Part shown: piece by piece, positions 28,095 to 36,909 of the stretch
Numbering within the stretch: the first letter of the stretch is position 1
Layout: each line of letters begins with the position of its first letter
NCBI RefSeq assembly: GCF_030209435.1
Contig: NZ_JARVRX010000013.1
Span: 62,001-126,000, forward strand
From: Mycolicibacterium sp. lyk4-40-TYG-92
Lineage (GTDB): Bacteria; Actinomycetota; Actinomycetes; Mycobacteriales; Mycobacteriaceae
DNA length: 64,000 nucleotides
Direction: 5' to 3'
The notes under the pieces: generated by a model
Databases searched by the model: none
Seen by the model: only the letters and a program-made list of their open reading frames with translations
Told to the model about the DNA's origin: nothing
Made by a program: the position numbers and the translations under genes

Positions 28095-28934
28095 ATGATC
28101 TCCGTCGTCATCCCATGCCGTAATGGTGCCGGAGTTCTCGCAAAGCAGCTGGATGCTCTACTGGCGCAACAAGCCAGCACCGAGTTCGAGATCGTCGTCG
28201 CCGACAACGGGTCAACGGACGGCACCGCCGACTTGGTGCGCTCCTACTCGGATCGGCGGATGCGCGTAGTGGATGCCGGTCGGGCACCCGGCGCCAATGT
28301 CGCTCGCAACGTCGGGATCACGGCGTCCAAGGGTGAGTACATTCTGCTCACCGACGCTGACGATGTGGTTCACGCGGGATGGATCGAGGCGTATCACCGG
28401 GCTTTCATGGGAGGAGCGCAGGCCGTCGGCGGTGGACTTGATCGCATCCTCGCAGACGGCACTCTGTTGGCTCGGGAACGCCGGCTCTACCCGGCGCTCG
28501 CCCGCAAGGACGTGTTCGCGAACGGCACGAACTGCGGCTTCACGCGTGAGCTGTTCTCTCGCGTGCACGGCTTCGATGAATCGTTCAGGGGTGGTGCCGA
28601 TGAGGTCGACTTCTTTTGGCGCGTAGCCGAAGCCGGGTTCATGTTGGAGTTCGTGCCCGATGCTGTCGTGAGCAAGGTTCAGCGCACGGATCTGAAGGCG
28701 GCGTTCAGGCAGTATCAGAATTTCGGCCGCGGTGAAGCACGCATGCTGGACAAGTTCCGTCCGTGGTGGCTGGGGCCCGCCGCCGTGGGGGCGGCCGTTC
28801 AGTCGATCGTGTGGGGTCTTGCGTGGTTGTCCGGGGTGGCCCGGCGAAAGGCGACGTGCGCACTGGCGTGGAACCTGGGCGCGCTGCAGGAAGCGGTGCA
28901 GCTGCTGCGCGTCCGGGCCGTCGGTCGCGTGTAG
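28095..28934 (+). CDS. Family 2 glycosyltransferase
   Basis: A 279-residue GT-A glycosyltransferase. The N-terminal nucleotide-sugar fold has ISVVIPCRNGAGVL, VADNGSTDGT and the metal site LTDADDVVH; the acceptor side has NGTNCGFTRELF and GADEVDFFWRV with the probable catalytic acidic residue. Weakly hydrophobic helices near the C-terminus (AAVGAAVQSIVWGLAWLSG) suggest membrane association. ATG 28095 starts at the first beta strand; a TTG at 28086 would add three residues. It stands alone, so the product, a surface glycan or glycolipid, is not indicated. Confidence 0.88.
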   Translation: MISVVIPCRNGAGVLAKQLDALLAQQASTEFEIVVADNGSTDGTADLVRSYSDRRMRVVDAGRAPGANVARNVGITASKGEYILLTDADDVVHAGWIEAYHRAFMGGAQAVGGGLDRILADGTLLARERRLYPALARKDVFANGTNCGFTRELFSRVHGFDESFRGGADEVDFFWRVAEAGFMLEFVPDAVVSKVQRTDLKAAFRQYQNFGRGEARMLDKFRPWWLGPAAVGAAVQSIVWGLAWLSGVARRKATCALAWNLGALQEAVQLLRVRAVGRV

Positions 28935-29172
28935 ATCAGGGTCGGCGACCTGACCGTCGCCGAATTTGCTGACGGCCGTCATCACATTGTTGGCACCTAC
29001 GGTGTGATGGGGCGAGACGGTGGCCGTCGGGTAGTCGCCACGTCAAATTACGGTTTGCTAGAGGTTTGTCATTTGCGTGCCGTCAGACGCGCGACGGTCG
29101 TACCCTGCTTGTCAGTTCGATCAAGGCCGGACAACGGCGCCCGGCCACACCGCGATCTGACGCTGGAGTGCC

Positions 29173-30438
29173 ATGACGAAACCACGGCCGCCACTGCAGC
29201 CGTTGCCGCCCGTCGCTGCGGGCCAGGTCCATGCGCCGCTCAACCGAGATCGCACCCCGCCGTACAAGATCGCCGGCCTGATCGTGGCCGTTGTCGCCGT
29301 CGCGGCGATGACGCTCACGTGGCTCCAGTTCCGCGGCGCCTTCGACACCAAGGCCCAGCTGTACGTGCTGGCCAGTAGGGCCGGACTGTCGATGGACAAC
29401 GGCTCGAAGGTCACCTACAACGGCGTGCCGATCGGGCGGCTCACGGGCAGCGAGGTGGTGGCCGCCCCCGGCGAGAAGGCCCAAGCAAAACTGATCCTCG
29501 ACGTCGATCCGCGATACCTCGACGTGCTGCCGCGCAACGTGGACGTCAAGCTGCTCGCCACAACGGTATTCGGCAACAAGTACATCTCCATGACCGCGCC
29601 GCCGAACCCGACACCGCAACGCCTCAAGGCCGGCGACACCGTGAACGCCGTGAGCGTCACCACGGAGTTCAACACGCTGTTCGAGACCATCACGGCGATC
29701 TCCGAGCAGGTCGACCCGATCAAACTGAACGCGACGCTGGCCGCCGCTGCGCAGGCCCTCGACGGGTTGGGCGACAAGTTCGGTCAGTCACTGGTCAACG
29801 GCAACGTCATCCTGGCCGATCTGAACCAGCGGATGCCGTCCATCCGGCATGACAACCGCGCGCTGGCCGATCTCACCGAGGTCTACGCGAACGCGTCCCC
29901 GGATCTGTGGGACGGCCTCAAGAACACGGTGACCACCGAGCGCACCTTGAATGATCAGCGCGACAACATCGATCAGGCGCTGATGGCATCGGTCGGGTTC
30001 GGCAACACTGGGGGCGACATCTTCGAGCGCGGCGGGCCGTACCTGGTCCGCGGCGCCCAGGATCTGCTGCCGACGGCGCAGGTGCTGGACAAGTACAGTC
30101 CCGAGATCGACTGCGGGATAAGGGCTCTGCCGCGCGCGGTGCAGGCCACATCGTTCGCCGTCGGCGGCAACGGCTACTCGCTGATATCGCATACGGCACT
30201 CGTCGGTTCGGCGAACCAGTACGTCTACCCGGACAACCTTCCCCGGATCAACGCCCGGGGAGGGCCGATGGGCCGGCCCGGTTGCTGGACGGTCACGCGG
30301 GACATCTGGCCCATGCCGTACATGGTGATGGATACCGGCGCGTCGATCGCGCCGTACAACCACTTCGGTCTCGGTTCGCCGTTCGCATCCGAGTACGTCT
30401 GGGGTCGTCAGGACGGCGAGAACACCATCAATCCGTGA
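29173..30438 (+). CDS. Orphan Mce-family protein (MceA-like)
   Basis: A 421-residue Mce protein. A proline-rich cytoplasmic N-terminus leads to one membrane helix (residues about 33-50) and the MCE/MlaD domain (about 58-140, with RAGLSMDNGSKVTYNGVPIG and VDVKLLATTVFGNKYISM). The helical Mce4-like region follows, with the C-terminal ...YVYPDNLPRINARGG and a Gly/Pro-rich end typical of MceA proteins. Such proteins form hexameric lipid-import tunnels with YrbE permeases. None of yrbEA, yrbEB or mceB-F is next to it, so it must borrow partners from a complete mce locus or act alone. Confidence 0.88.
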   Translation: MTKPRPPLQPLPPVAAGQVHAPLNRDRTPPYKIAGLIVAVVAVAAMTLTWLQFRGAFDTKAQLYVLASRAGLSMDNGSKVTYNGVPIGRLTGSEVVAAPGEKAQAKLILDVDPRYLDVLPRNVDVKLLATTVFGNKYISMTAPPNPTPQRLKAGDTVNAVSVTTEFNTLFETITAISEQVDPIKLNATLAAAAQALDGLGDKFGQSLVNGNVILADLNQRMPSIRHDNRALADLTEVYANASPDLWDGLKNTVTTERTLNDQRDNIDQALMASVGFGNTGGDIFERGGPYLVRGAQDLLPTAQVLDKYSPEIDCGIRALPRAVQATSFAVGGNGYSLISHTALVGSANQYVYPDNLPRINARGGPMGRPGCWTVTRDIWPMPYMVMDTGASIAPYNHFGLGSPFASEYVWGRQDGENTINP

Positions 30439-30485
30439 GCATTGGGGTTCGGCGCAGGGCTATCCTTTATCCAGAGGTGTTCGGC

Positions 30486-31190
30486 GTGAGAGGGAGAGCA
30501 TCCGGGTCCAGCAGTGCGGGCAACCAGCGGCTCGTTGACGCCGCCGGTGGTCCGGATGCGTGCCTCGGCATCCACGAGGACAACTTGCAGCGCATGGTCG
30601 ACCATGCTGTTCGCGAGATATCTGGCGCCAAGTACGCGGGTGTCACGACCGCCGGCTTTCCCGCCCAGTTGGATACCGTCGTCATGACGCATCCGTATGC
30701 CGCCGTGGTGGATGCCATTCAGCAGTACCGGCATCAAGGCCCATTCCTGAGCGCGGCGTGGAAGCGCGACGTCCTACGGGTCAACGACCTGGAGTCCGAT
30801 GATCGCTGGCCGGCCTACCGAAGAGATGTGCTCAGGTCGACGCCTATTCGTTCGCTGCTGTCCTTCCGCCTGTTCACCACGGCGAAATCGGTCGGCGCCT
30901 TGATGGTCTACGCCAACGAGCCCAACGCGTTCGACCGGCACGCCGAGCAGATCGGTTATGTGGTGGCCACGCACACCGCGCTGGCGGTCGGCGGCGGGCA
31001 GCCGCGCGACCTGGTGCGTCACGTGCTGGACAACTGGGACAAGGTGGCGCAGGCGGAAGCGTTTCTGATGGAGCGCTTTCAGATAGGTCGCGCCGAAGCG
31101 TTCCAAATGCTCAAACGTCTGTCGCTGAGCAGCAACGCCGATCTGGTCGGGCTGTCCCAACGAGTGATCGACAAGGCCAGGCAGCTCTGA
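30486..31190 (+). CDS. GAF-ANTAR transcription antitermination regulator
   Basis: A 234-residue protein with a GAF sensory domain (about residues 35-160; ISGAKYAGVTTAG, WPAYRRDV, SLLSFRLFTTAKSVGALMVY) and a C-terminal three-helix ANTAR domain (about 175-232; AFLMERFQIGRAEAFQMLKRLS). ANTAR domains bind paired hexaloop hairpins in RNA and prevent termination. GTG 30486 is used because AGAGG lies eight bases upstream. It is 47 bases past the mce gene on the same strand and could respond to a membrane or redox signal. The next gene is convergent. Confidence 0.85.
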   Translation: MRGRASGSSSAGNQRLVDAAGGPDACLGIHEDNLQRMVDHAVREISGAKYAGVTTAGFPAQLDTVVMTHPYAAVVDAIQQYRHQGPFLSAAWKRDVLRVNDLESDDRWPAYRRDVLRSTPIRSLLSFRLFTTAKSVGALMVYANEPNAFDRHAEQIGYVVATHTALAVGGGQPRDLVRHVLDNWDKVAQAEAFLMERFQIGRAEAFQMLKRLSLSSNADLVGLSQRVIDKARQL

Positions 31191-31219
31191 CGATTAACTT
31201 CGATCGTCGAGGGGTGCGG

Positions 31220-31975
31220 TTACAGGACATTCTCGGGACCCACGGCCGCCCACACGATCTTGCCGCCCGGCGTCGGGAGGTTTCCCCATCCGCGAGTCAG
31301 CGCCGTCACCATGGCCAGCCCCGATATCTGACTGGTGCCGGCGCGCGCTTCTTCCCGGCGCTGCGCGAGTACGGTACTGGCATCCTCGACCGCCACTGCG
31401 ACAACTCGGCCGTCGTACTCCACCCGAAGCGTGGGCGCGGAGTCGGTGTGCCGCAACACGTTTTCGACGAAGGCCATGGCGACCGTCGCCGCGACCGGGA
31501 TCAGCGGGGCGCACGACCATCCGGACAACCAACCGCCGACCAATCGTTGTGCATCGATGATGCTGCTGACGTGCGCAGGAAGGTCGGCACGTGCCCGACG
31601 CCTCGGTCGGGGGCGCTCGTCGCCCACCGCCTGCAGCGCTTCCTGCGTTGTGGCGAATGTCGGCACGTAACGCGTGATGCCGCGCTGCCGGATGAGCCGG
31701 CGGGCCGCATCGTTGGCGCACACCAGCACGATCGGCACGTCAGGCCAGATCCTCACGTGCCAACGGGCACTTGAGAACACCGACCACGCCGACGCGTCAG
31801 GTACGCGCAGCTCACTGACATCGACGATCACCACGCGGGGTTCGTCCACTGCGGCTTTGACCACGCTGTCTCGCAACATGCGATATGACCCACCATCGAG
31901 TTCGCCGGTGCAGCGCATCGTGTACTCGCCGCGCCTCCCGAAGACAGGTGCGCTGACTCGCGGTAACTCAGCCAC
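31220..31975 (-). CDS. STAS-HATPase fusion, partner-switching regulator
   Basis: About 251 residues from GTG 31975; a TTG at 32014 would add 13 residues but has no ribosome site. The first half is a STAS domain (TMRCTGELDGGSYRML, VVIVDVSELRVPDASAWSVF) with a possible phospho-acceptor serine in DASAWS. The second half is an RsbW-like HATPase (VAMAFVENVLRHT as N-box, AMVTALTRGWGNLPTPGGKIVW near the end). Such fusions unite the anti-anti-sigma and anti-sigma kinase functions of SigF/SigB control. The upstream region carries a good SigF-like promoter on this strand. Confidence 0.83.
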   Translation of the reverse strand: MAELPRVSAPVFGRRGEYTMRCTGELDGGSYRMLRDSVVKAAVDEPRVVIVDVSELRVPDASAWSVFSSARWHVRIWPDVPIVLVCANDAARRLIRQRGITRYVPTFATTQEALQAVGDERPRPRRRARADLPAHVSSIIDAQRLVGGWLSGWSCAPLIPVAATVAMAFVENVLRHTDSAPTLRVEYDGRVVAVAVEDASTVLAQRREEARAGTSQISGLAMVTALTRGWGNLPTPGGKIVWAAVGPENVL

Positions 31976-32147
31976 CGGCGCCTGCTCTGGACACCGGGCA
32001 ACTGGGCGGCACAACCAGAAACGGTGAACGGCGGCTCCGCGTCATCTGACTCTGCGCTTCGCTACCGCCTGTGGAGGCGTCGGTGGCTAGCTGTGCCATG
32101 AGGTTTCAACCGTTCCGAGCCAGGGCTTTTCCGTGCCGGAGATCTTC

Positions 32148-32172
32148 GTACCCGGTCACGCTGGGCTGAAAC
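32148..32172 (-). promoter_or_regulatory. Candidate SigF promoter for the STAS-HATPase gene
   Basis: On the minus strand GTTT (32172-32169), 15 bases, then GGGTAC (32153-32148) match the mycobacterial SigF pattern GTTT-N15-17-GGGTA. The implied transcript would start near 32141, about 165 bases before the GTG start. The match is by eye. Confidence 0.5.
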
Positions 32173-32264
32173 GATGCGCCGTGGTTTCGGGCTGTGTGGC
32201 AGAAATTCGAGGCTGAGTTGCACGTGGCAACGGCAGGAGGTGGCCCTGCGCCCCGCTCGCGCGG

Positions 32265-32750
32265 TCAGCGCTTGCGGCTGCAGTTCGGCTGGACCGGCTT
32301 GGTCGGCCAGGTGCATACGTTGAGGTACGTCTCGGTGCCCATCCCGCCGCCGTCGAACACTCCGTAATTGTCGCCGTGAGTGCCGGTGTAGGTGGCGCCC
32401 CCGCCGCCTCCCGGTCCGCCGTCGGACGACACGATGGTGGTGACAGCCCAGCCCTTGCCCTCGAGCGCGGCCTTGTACGCCGTGACGACCTCGGTGGGAG
32501 AGCCCGTCACCTTGAAGCTGAGGTGAATTCCGTTATCCGCGACAGGGTCCGGGCCCCAGGTCTGGGCGGTGCCTGCGGGTGTCGGGATCAGCGCCTGCAG
32601 CTGGGAGGCGCCGGCCGGTGCCGCGGCCGACGTGCTGGTCGGTGCGGAGCTCGACGATCCTTTGGCGCCGGAGCCGGCTGTGTCGCCGCAGGCTGCCACG
32701 AGGCTGATCACAGCCGCAGCGACTGTCACCGAACGAATTGCGTTACCCAT
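32265..32750 (-). CDS. Lipoprotein, 161 aa
   Basis: From ATG 32750 (MGNAIRSVTVAAAVISLVAA) the protein has a lipoprotein signal with lipobox VAAC, the acylated cysteine near residue 21. A Ser/Ala/Thr-rich tether follows, then a compact domain with DNGIHLSFKVTGSPTEVVTAYKAALEGKGW, reminiscent of small periplasmic alpha/beta folds, and a Gly-rich loop. Two late cysteines (NVCTWP and PNCSRK) may pair. Another ATG at 32762 would add four residues. It is divergent from the LuxR/MalT-type regulator, sharing a short intergenic region. Function unknown. Confidence 0.8.
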   Translation of the reverse strand: MGNAIRSVTVAAAVISLVAACGDTAGSGAKGSSSSAPTSTSAAAPAGASQLQALIPTPAGTAQTWGPDPVADNGIHLSFKVTGSPTEVVTAYKAALEGKGWAVTTIVSSDGGPGGGGGATYTGTHGDNYGVFDGGGMGTETYLNVCTWPTKPVQPNCSRKR

Positions 32751-32868
32751 GGTCGCTCCCATCCTCGACCGCACCGTAACAACGCGCGACTCGATTATTT
32801 GCTGAACAGTCAAATTGGGTGGCGGAGCGTGCCGCACCTACGATGCGAACGTGGTTGGGGAAGGCTGG

Positions 32869-35061
32869 GTGGCGCACATCCCGAGCGCCACGTACGGCCC
32901 GCCGCGGCTGGGCGGCGCCGTCGTTGCGCGCCCGGCGATCACCGAGTTGCTGTCCGCTTCGGACGCCGGGCTGGTTGTCGTGACAGCGCCCGCCGGATAC
33001 GGCAAGACCACGGCGGTGGCGCTGTGGGACCACTCGGACGCGCGTCCTTTCGCCTGGGTGCGGCTCGACCATCTCGACAACGACCCCGCCCATCTGCTGT
33101 TGCATCTGGTGACGGCGGTGGATCAGGTCGCTGCAGTCGATGCCGCCACATTTCAGTACCTCCGCGGCGCCGGCCGGGCCGTGGAAACCCAGTTGGTTCC
33201 CGCATCGATTGCTGCGCTCGAGTCCGCCGGACAGATTGTGTTGGTGCTGGACGATATTCATGAACTGACGCACGACGCAGCGGTGTCTGCCCTGCGTGCC
33301 CTGGTCCAGCTGGCCCCGGCGTCGACGACGCTGACGTTGATCGGCCGCAGCGCGCCGCCGCTCGACCTGGCGCGGCGCAGGTTAGAGGGTCGCGTGCTCG
33401 AGATCGGTACCGAGCAGCTGAAACTCTCCGCGGCAGAAGCCGAGTCGGCGCTCGATTCCGTTGGCGCGCCCGTTGGCCCGTCCGCCGCGCTGGTGATCGA
33501 ACGCTGTGAAGGCTGGGCCGCCGGCGTGGTCATGGCGGGGATGGCCCTGCGTGACGGCGCGCCCACTGACGTGATCACAGGGCGTCACCGCATGGTGGCG
33601 GACTACCTGGTGGAAGAGGTGCTGGGCCGCCTGAATCCGGAGATCGGAACGTTCCTCATCGAGTCGGCGGTGCTCGACCACTTCACCGCAGAGGATCTGA
33701 ACAGCGTTCTGCAGCGCGGTGATTCGGCCGACATGCTGAACGCGATCCATGCCTCGGGCAACCTGTTCCTGGTCGCACTCGACGAGCAGGGCATCGAGTA
33801 CCGGTACCACCGGCTGTTCGCCGACCTGCTACGAGAACGGTTGCGTAACCGGGATCCGGCTCGCTTTCGGGATGTGGCCTCGCGGGCAGCAGCCCACTTG
33901 GAGCGCGCCGGCGATATCGACGGGGCCCTCGTGCACGCCCTGGCTGCCGACGACCTCGCTCGCGCCGCGGCGCTGGTCGAACGCGATGCCGTGCGTCTCG
34001 GATTCGACGGCCGCGCAGGCATCTTGGAGCGCCGGCTGAGCCTGCTCGACGAGCACGTCTTCGCCCATCACCCCGATGCCGCGATCGCCCGTGCCTGGTT
34101 CGGACTGACGCTGGGGGACGCCGACCTGATCCAGCGGTCCCTGCTGCTGGCCGCTGCCGCGGACCGTGGTGCGGCCCTGGCAGACGGTGCGCCGTCGGTG
34201 AAAGTTGCTGCGGCACTGGTCAGTTCGCTCGTCGGAATCGGCGGGGTGCTCGAGGTGGTCCGTCATGCCGACACCGTCTGCGCCGCGGGCGACCACCTCG
34301 TCAACCCGTGGTGGGGCGCTGCCGCGTCGGTCAAAGGCGGCGCGCTGTCGATGGCCGGGGACTCGGAAAATGCCAGGGCAACACTGGAATCGTCGCTTCC
34401 GGTCCTCGATGACCTCCCTGGATTCCGGGCCGTGGCGCTGGCGCATCTGGCCCTGCTCGATCTCGACGACGGGGCTTTGCAGTCCGCGGCGCGGCGCAGT
34501 GCCCAGGCCCGCGGCATCGTCGATTCCCGCGACCTGTGCGACCTGGTGCCGATGGTGTTGGTGTACGCGGTGGACGGATTGGTGCGCGGCCACCGCGGCG
34601 ATGTGGCCGGCGCGCGCGACGCGGTACGGGGCGCCGAAAGACTGCTGGACCGGCTGGGGGACCTGGCCGCACGCACCGCGGCACTGGGACATGCGCTCAC
34701 CGCGGCCACGGCCCTCGAGATCGACGATCCGGAACTGTGGCGGCGACATGTCGACGCGGGGCTGCTGGCCGCCCGGCGGGAACCCGACGCGGCCGCGGTG
34801 CACCAGCGCTTGGCGCGCGTTCGGGAATTGCTTGCCGCACATGCGCAGCGCGGGCCGCGGCCATCGCTGACCGCGGCCGAGCTGCGTCTGCTCCCGCACC
34901 TGGCGACCCACCTGTCCCTGCAAAAGATCGCCGGCGAACTGCACCTGGGCCGGGAGACCGTGAAGAGCCAGGCCACCGCGATCTACCGCAAGCTGTCGGT
35001 GTCGTCGCGCGCCGAGGCGGTGGCCGAGGCGGCGCGCCTCGGCCTGCTCGACCTGCCCTGA
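32869..35061 (+). CDS. MalT-like LuxR-family regulator (STAND ATPase)
   Basis: About 730 residues. The N-terminus has a P-loop VTAPAGYGKTTAVALW and a Walker B-like VLVLDDIHEL, typical of MalT-type STAND switches. A winged and TPR-like sensor region fills the middle (ALVHALAADDLARAAALV, GALSMAGDSENARATLESSLP). The C-terminus is a LuxR helix-turn-helix (LTAAELRLLPHLATHLSLQKIAGELHLG with RETVKSQ). GTG 32869 is chosen because GGGGAAGG lies five bases upstream; GTG 32851 is an alternative. The ligand is unknown. It could control the divergent lipoprotein or the convergent DyP cassette. Confidence 0.88.
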   Translation: MAHIPSATYGPPRLGGAVVARPAITELLSASDAGLVVVTAPAGYGKTTAVALWDHSDARPFAWVRLDHLDNDPAHLLLHLVTAVDQVAAVDAATFQYLRGAGRAVETQLVPASIAALESAGQIVLVLDDIHELTHDAAVSALRALVQLAPASTTLTLIGRSAPPLDLARRRLEGRVLEIGTEQLKLSAAEAESALDSVGAPVGPSAALVIERCEGWAAGVVMAGMALRDGAPTDVITGRHRMVADYLVEEVLGRLNPEIGTFLIESAVLDHFTAEDLNSVLQRGDSADMLNAIHASGNLFLVALDEQGIEYRYHRLFADLLRERLRNRDPARFRDVASRAAAHLERAGDIDGALVHALAADDLARAAALVERDAVRLGFDGRAGILERRLSLLDEHVFAHHPDAAIARAWFGLTLGDADLIQRSLLLAAAADRGAALADGAPSVKVAAALVSSLVGIGGVLEVVRHADTVCAAGDHLVNPWWGAAASVKGGALSMAGDSENARATLESSLPVLDDLPGFRAVALAHLALLDLDDGALQSAARRSAQARGIVDSRDLCDLVPMVLVYAVDGLVRGHRGDVAGARDAVRGAERLLDRLGDLAARTAALGHALTAATALEIDDPELWRRHVDAGLLAARREPDAAAVHQRLARVRELLAAHAQRGPRPSLTAAELRLLPHLATHLSLQKIAGELHLGRETVKSQATAIYRKLSVSSRAEAVAEAARLGLLDLP

Positions 35062-35065
35062 CCGG

Positions 35066-35908
35066 TCAGGCCTTGCGGGCCAGGAATCGGGCGAACGGGA
35101 TCAGCATCGTGAACTCGGCGATCAGCACCACCGTGATCATCACGGTCACCCGCGGATCATCGAAGTTCTGCCCGGCCACCACGAAGGCGGCTGCCGCATT
35201 GCGTTGCGCGGTACCCAGCGCGAGCACGGGCCGCGCGGTAGTGCTGAAATATACGAGGCCCCAGCCGATTCCCGCGCAGACGGCGGTGTAGACGATGGCC
35301 GCCAGCAGCCCCCGGGTGCCGTAGATGGACAGCACCTCCCGGAAATTGGCGATGATGGTCAGGACGACCACCAGGACCATGCCGATGGTGCTGATCAGCC
35401 CGACGGCCGGCCTGATGCGGGCGGCAGTGCCCGCGGACTGCTGCCGCCACAACAGCCCGACCGCCAAGGGGATCAGCATGAGGATCACCAACGAAGACGC
35501 GATCGCGAGCGGGTCGACTGCCGAGCCCTTGAGGAACAACGGCAGCACGATCGGCACATACACCACCGTGCTGATCATCAGCAGCACCATCAGACCCACC
35601 GTCAAAGCCGTGTCAGCCTTGGCGAATTCGGCGAGCTTGATCAGGAACGGGGCGCCCGCGGCGAGCCCGCACAACAGCAGACCCACGCCCAACGGTTCGT
35701 CGAGACCGAAGAGCTGCCAGAGCCCGAGCGCAACCAGCGGCGCGGCCACGAAATTCGCCACGAGGGCCAGGCTCACCACCCGAATATCCTTGAGTGGCGC
35801 CAAGATCTGGGCCGGGGTCAGGCTCAGCCCGACGCCGAGGGTGCTGGCCACCACGAAGACGACGACCGCGATGTTGGAACCGCGTGCCGCCAGATCGGCC
35901 AGTGTCAC
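35066..35908 (-). CDS. BASS-family transporter, last gene of the DyP cassette
   Basis: A 280-residue integral membrane protein of the bile acid:sodium symporter (SBF) superfamily with eight to ten hydrophobic helices. Family landmarks include GLSLTPAQI, LLLCGLAAGAPFL and the conserved ALGTAQRNAAAAFVVA. Members move organic anions, pantoate or other acids with sodium. Its ATG overlaps the stop of the upstream 334-residue gene (ATGA), making it the last of four coupled genes with a DyP-type peroxidase. That suggests it moves a substrate or product of the peroxidase. The next plus-strand gene converges on it. Confidence 0.85.
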   Translation of the reverse strand: MTLADLAARGSNIAVVVFVVASTLGVGLSLTPAQILAPLKDIRVVSLALVANFVAAPLVALGLWQLFGLDEPLGVGLLLCGLAAGAPFLIKLAEFAKADTALTVGLMVLLMISTVVYVPIVLPLFLKGSAVDPLAIASSLVILMLIPLAVGLLWRQQSAGTAARIRPAVGLISTIGMVLVVVLTIIANFREVLSIYGTRGLLAAIVYTAVCAGIGWGLVYFSTTARPVLALGTAQRNAAAAFVVAGQNFDDPRVTVMITVVLIAEFTMLIPFARFLARKA

Positions 35909-36909
35909 ATCGTCACCAGATTGCGCCAGAACGACTTCAGGCTGTCGCTGGCGCCGAACAACGTCGTGAAGTGTGTCGAGTCGACCAGCACGATGTCGCC
36001 GGCGCGGTCGCCGGACGGCGGCATGTGGATCAGCGCGTTGAATTCGGTGTTGCCCGCGAGGGTGAACGGATGCGGCCGGGTCTGGTCGATCAGCTGCCGG
36101 CCCAGGACCTTCAGCTCGGGGCTCTCGGGGGCCGTCAGCTGGTAGTGCGGCAGGTGCGGGTGCAAGGCCAGCGTGGTGACGTCGCGCAGCAGACCGGCGG
36201 AATCCAGATCGCGGAAAGCGGTAAGCGGCACAATCTGTTTGGTGCCCTCGACCGTCGCCGGTCGCAGGCCCCAGGTGTTGTGCACCGGGATGTTCAGTCC
36301 GGTCAGCAGTGACCGCGCGAATCCGCTGAAATTCTGGACTCGCGGCGTCAGCGGGTCACCGTGGTGCAGGTACTCCATCTGCTGCTGCTCTTTGTCGTCG
36401 GTGAAGCCGACGTCGTGGTGCGGGGCCAGCATCAGGCAGGTGCCTTCGCGCCCCAGCCACTGCTGGATGGCGGCGATCTCTTCCGGGGTGGCTTCTTCGT
36501 CACCGAGCAGGTGGTCCAGGCCGAAGATCATCAGGGTGTCGGTGTCGTTCAGGATGCGTTCGTCGATCGGCAGTCGGTAGCCGGCCTGGTCGACGCGTTG
36601 GAACACCGCTACCGGATGCCCGGTCGCTTCACCGGCGACGTCCTGGAAGGACAGGGAGGAGCGATGGAACAGCTCCAGCGTTCCGTCGACCCCCTGCAAG
36701 AACTCCCGCGCGCTGTATTCGACACCTTCGTACGCCGGCCACGTCGCCGCACGGACCTCGGTCATCGTGGAGAACCGGTTGTACAGCAGCGCCGGGTCGC
36801 GCTGGGCCTCCCACGGGTAGCTCCACGACCAGTAGATGCTGACGCGCCGGTTGCCATTGTGCGGGCGGGTGATGTGGGCCTGGTTGTAGGTGCGGGCGTA
36901 AGAACTCAT
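35905..36909 (-). CDS. Unassigned 334-aa protein in the DyP cassette
   Basis: Starts at ATG 36909 (MSSYARTYNQAHITRPHNG), overlapping the peroxidase stop, and ends overlapping the transporter start. No signal peptide. The middle has DTDTLMIFGLDHLLGDEEATPEEIAA followed by GTCLMLAPHHDVG, an alpha/beta pattern like class I amidotransferase-like (GATase1/DUF4350-type) folds, in which a strand ends near a GLDHLL turn. A histidine-rich segment LALHPHLPHYQL lies near residue 270. No exact family is recognised. Strict coupling to the peroxidase and transporter argues for a shared pathway. Confidence 0.78.
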   Translation of the reverse strand: MSSYARTYNQAHITRPHNGNRRVSIYWSWSYPWEAQRDPALLYNRFSTMTEVRAATWPAYEGVEYSAREFLQGVDGTLELFHRSSLSFQDVAGEATGHPVAVFQRVDQAGYRLPIDERILNDTDTLMIFGLDHLLGDEEATPEEIAAIQQWLGREGTCLMLAPHHDVGFTDDKEQQQMEYLHHGDPLTPRVQNFSGFARSLLTGLNIPVHNTWGLRPATVEGTKQIVPLTAFRDLDSAGLLRDVTTLALHPHLPHYQLTAPESPELKVLGRQLIDQTRPHPFTLAGNTEFNALIHMPPSGDRAGDIVLVDSTHFTTLFGASDSLKSFWRNLVTM

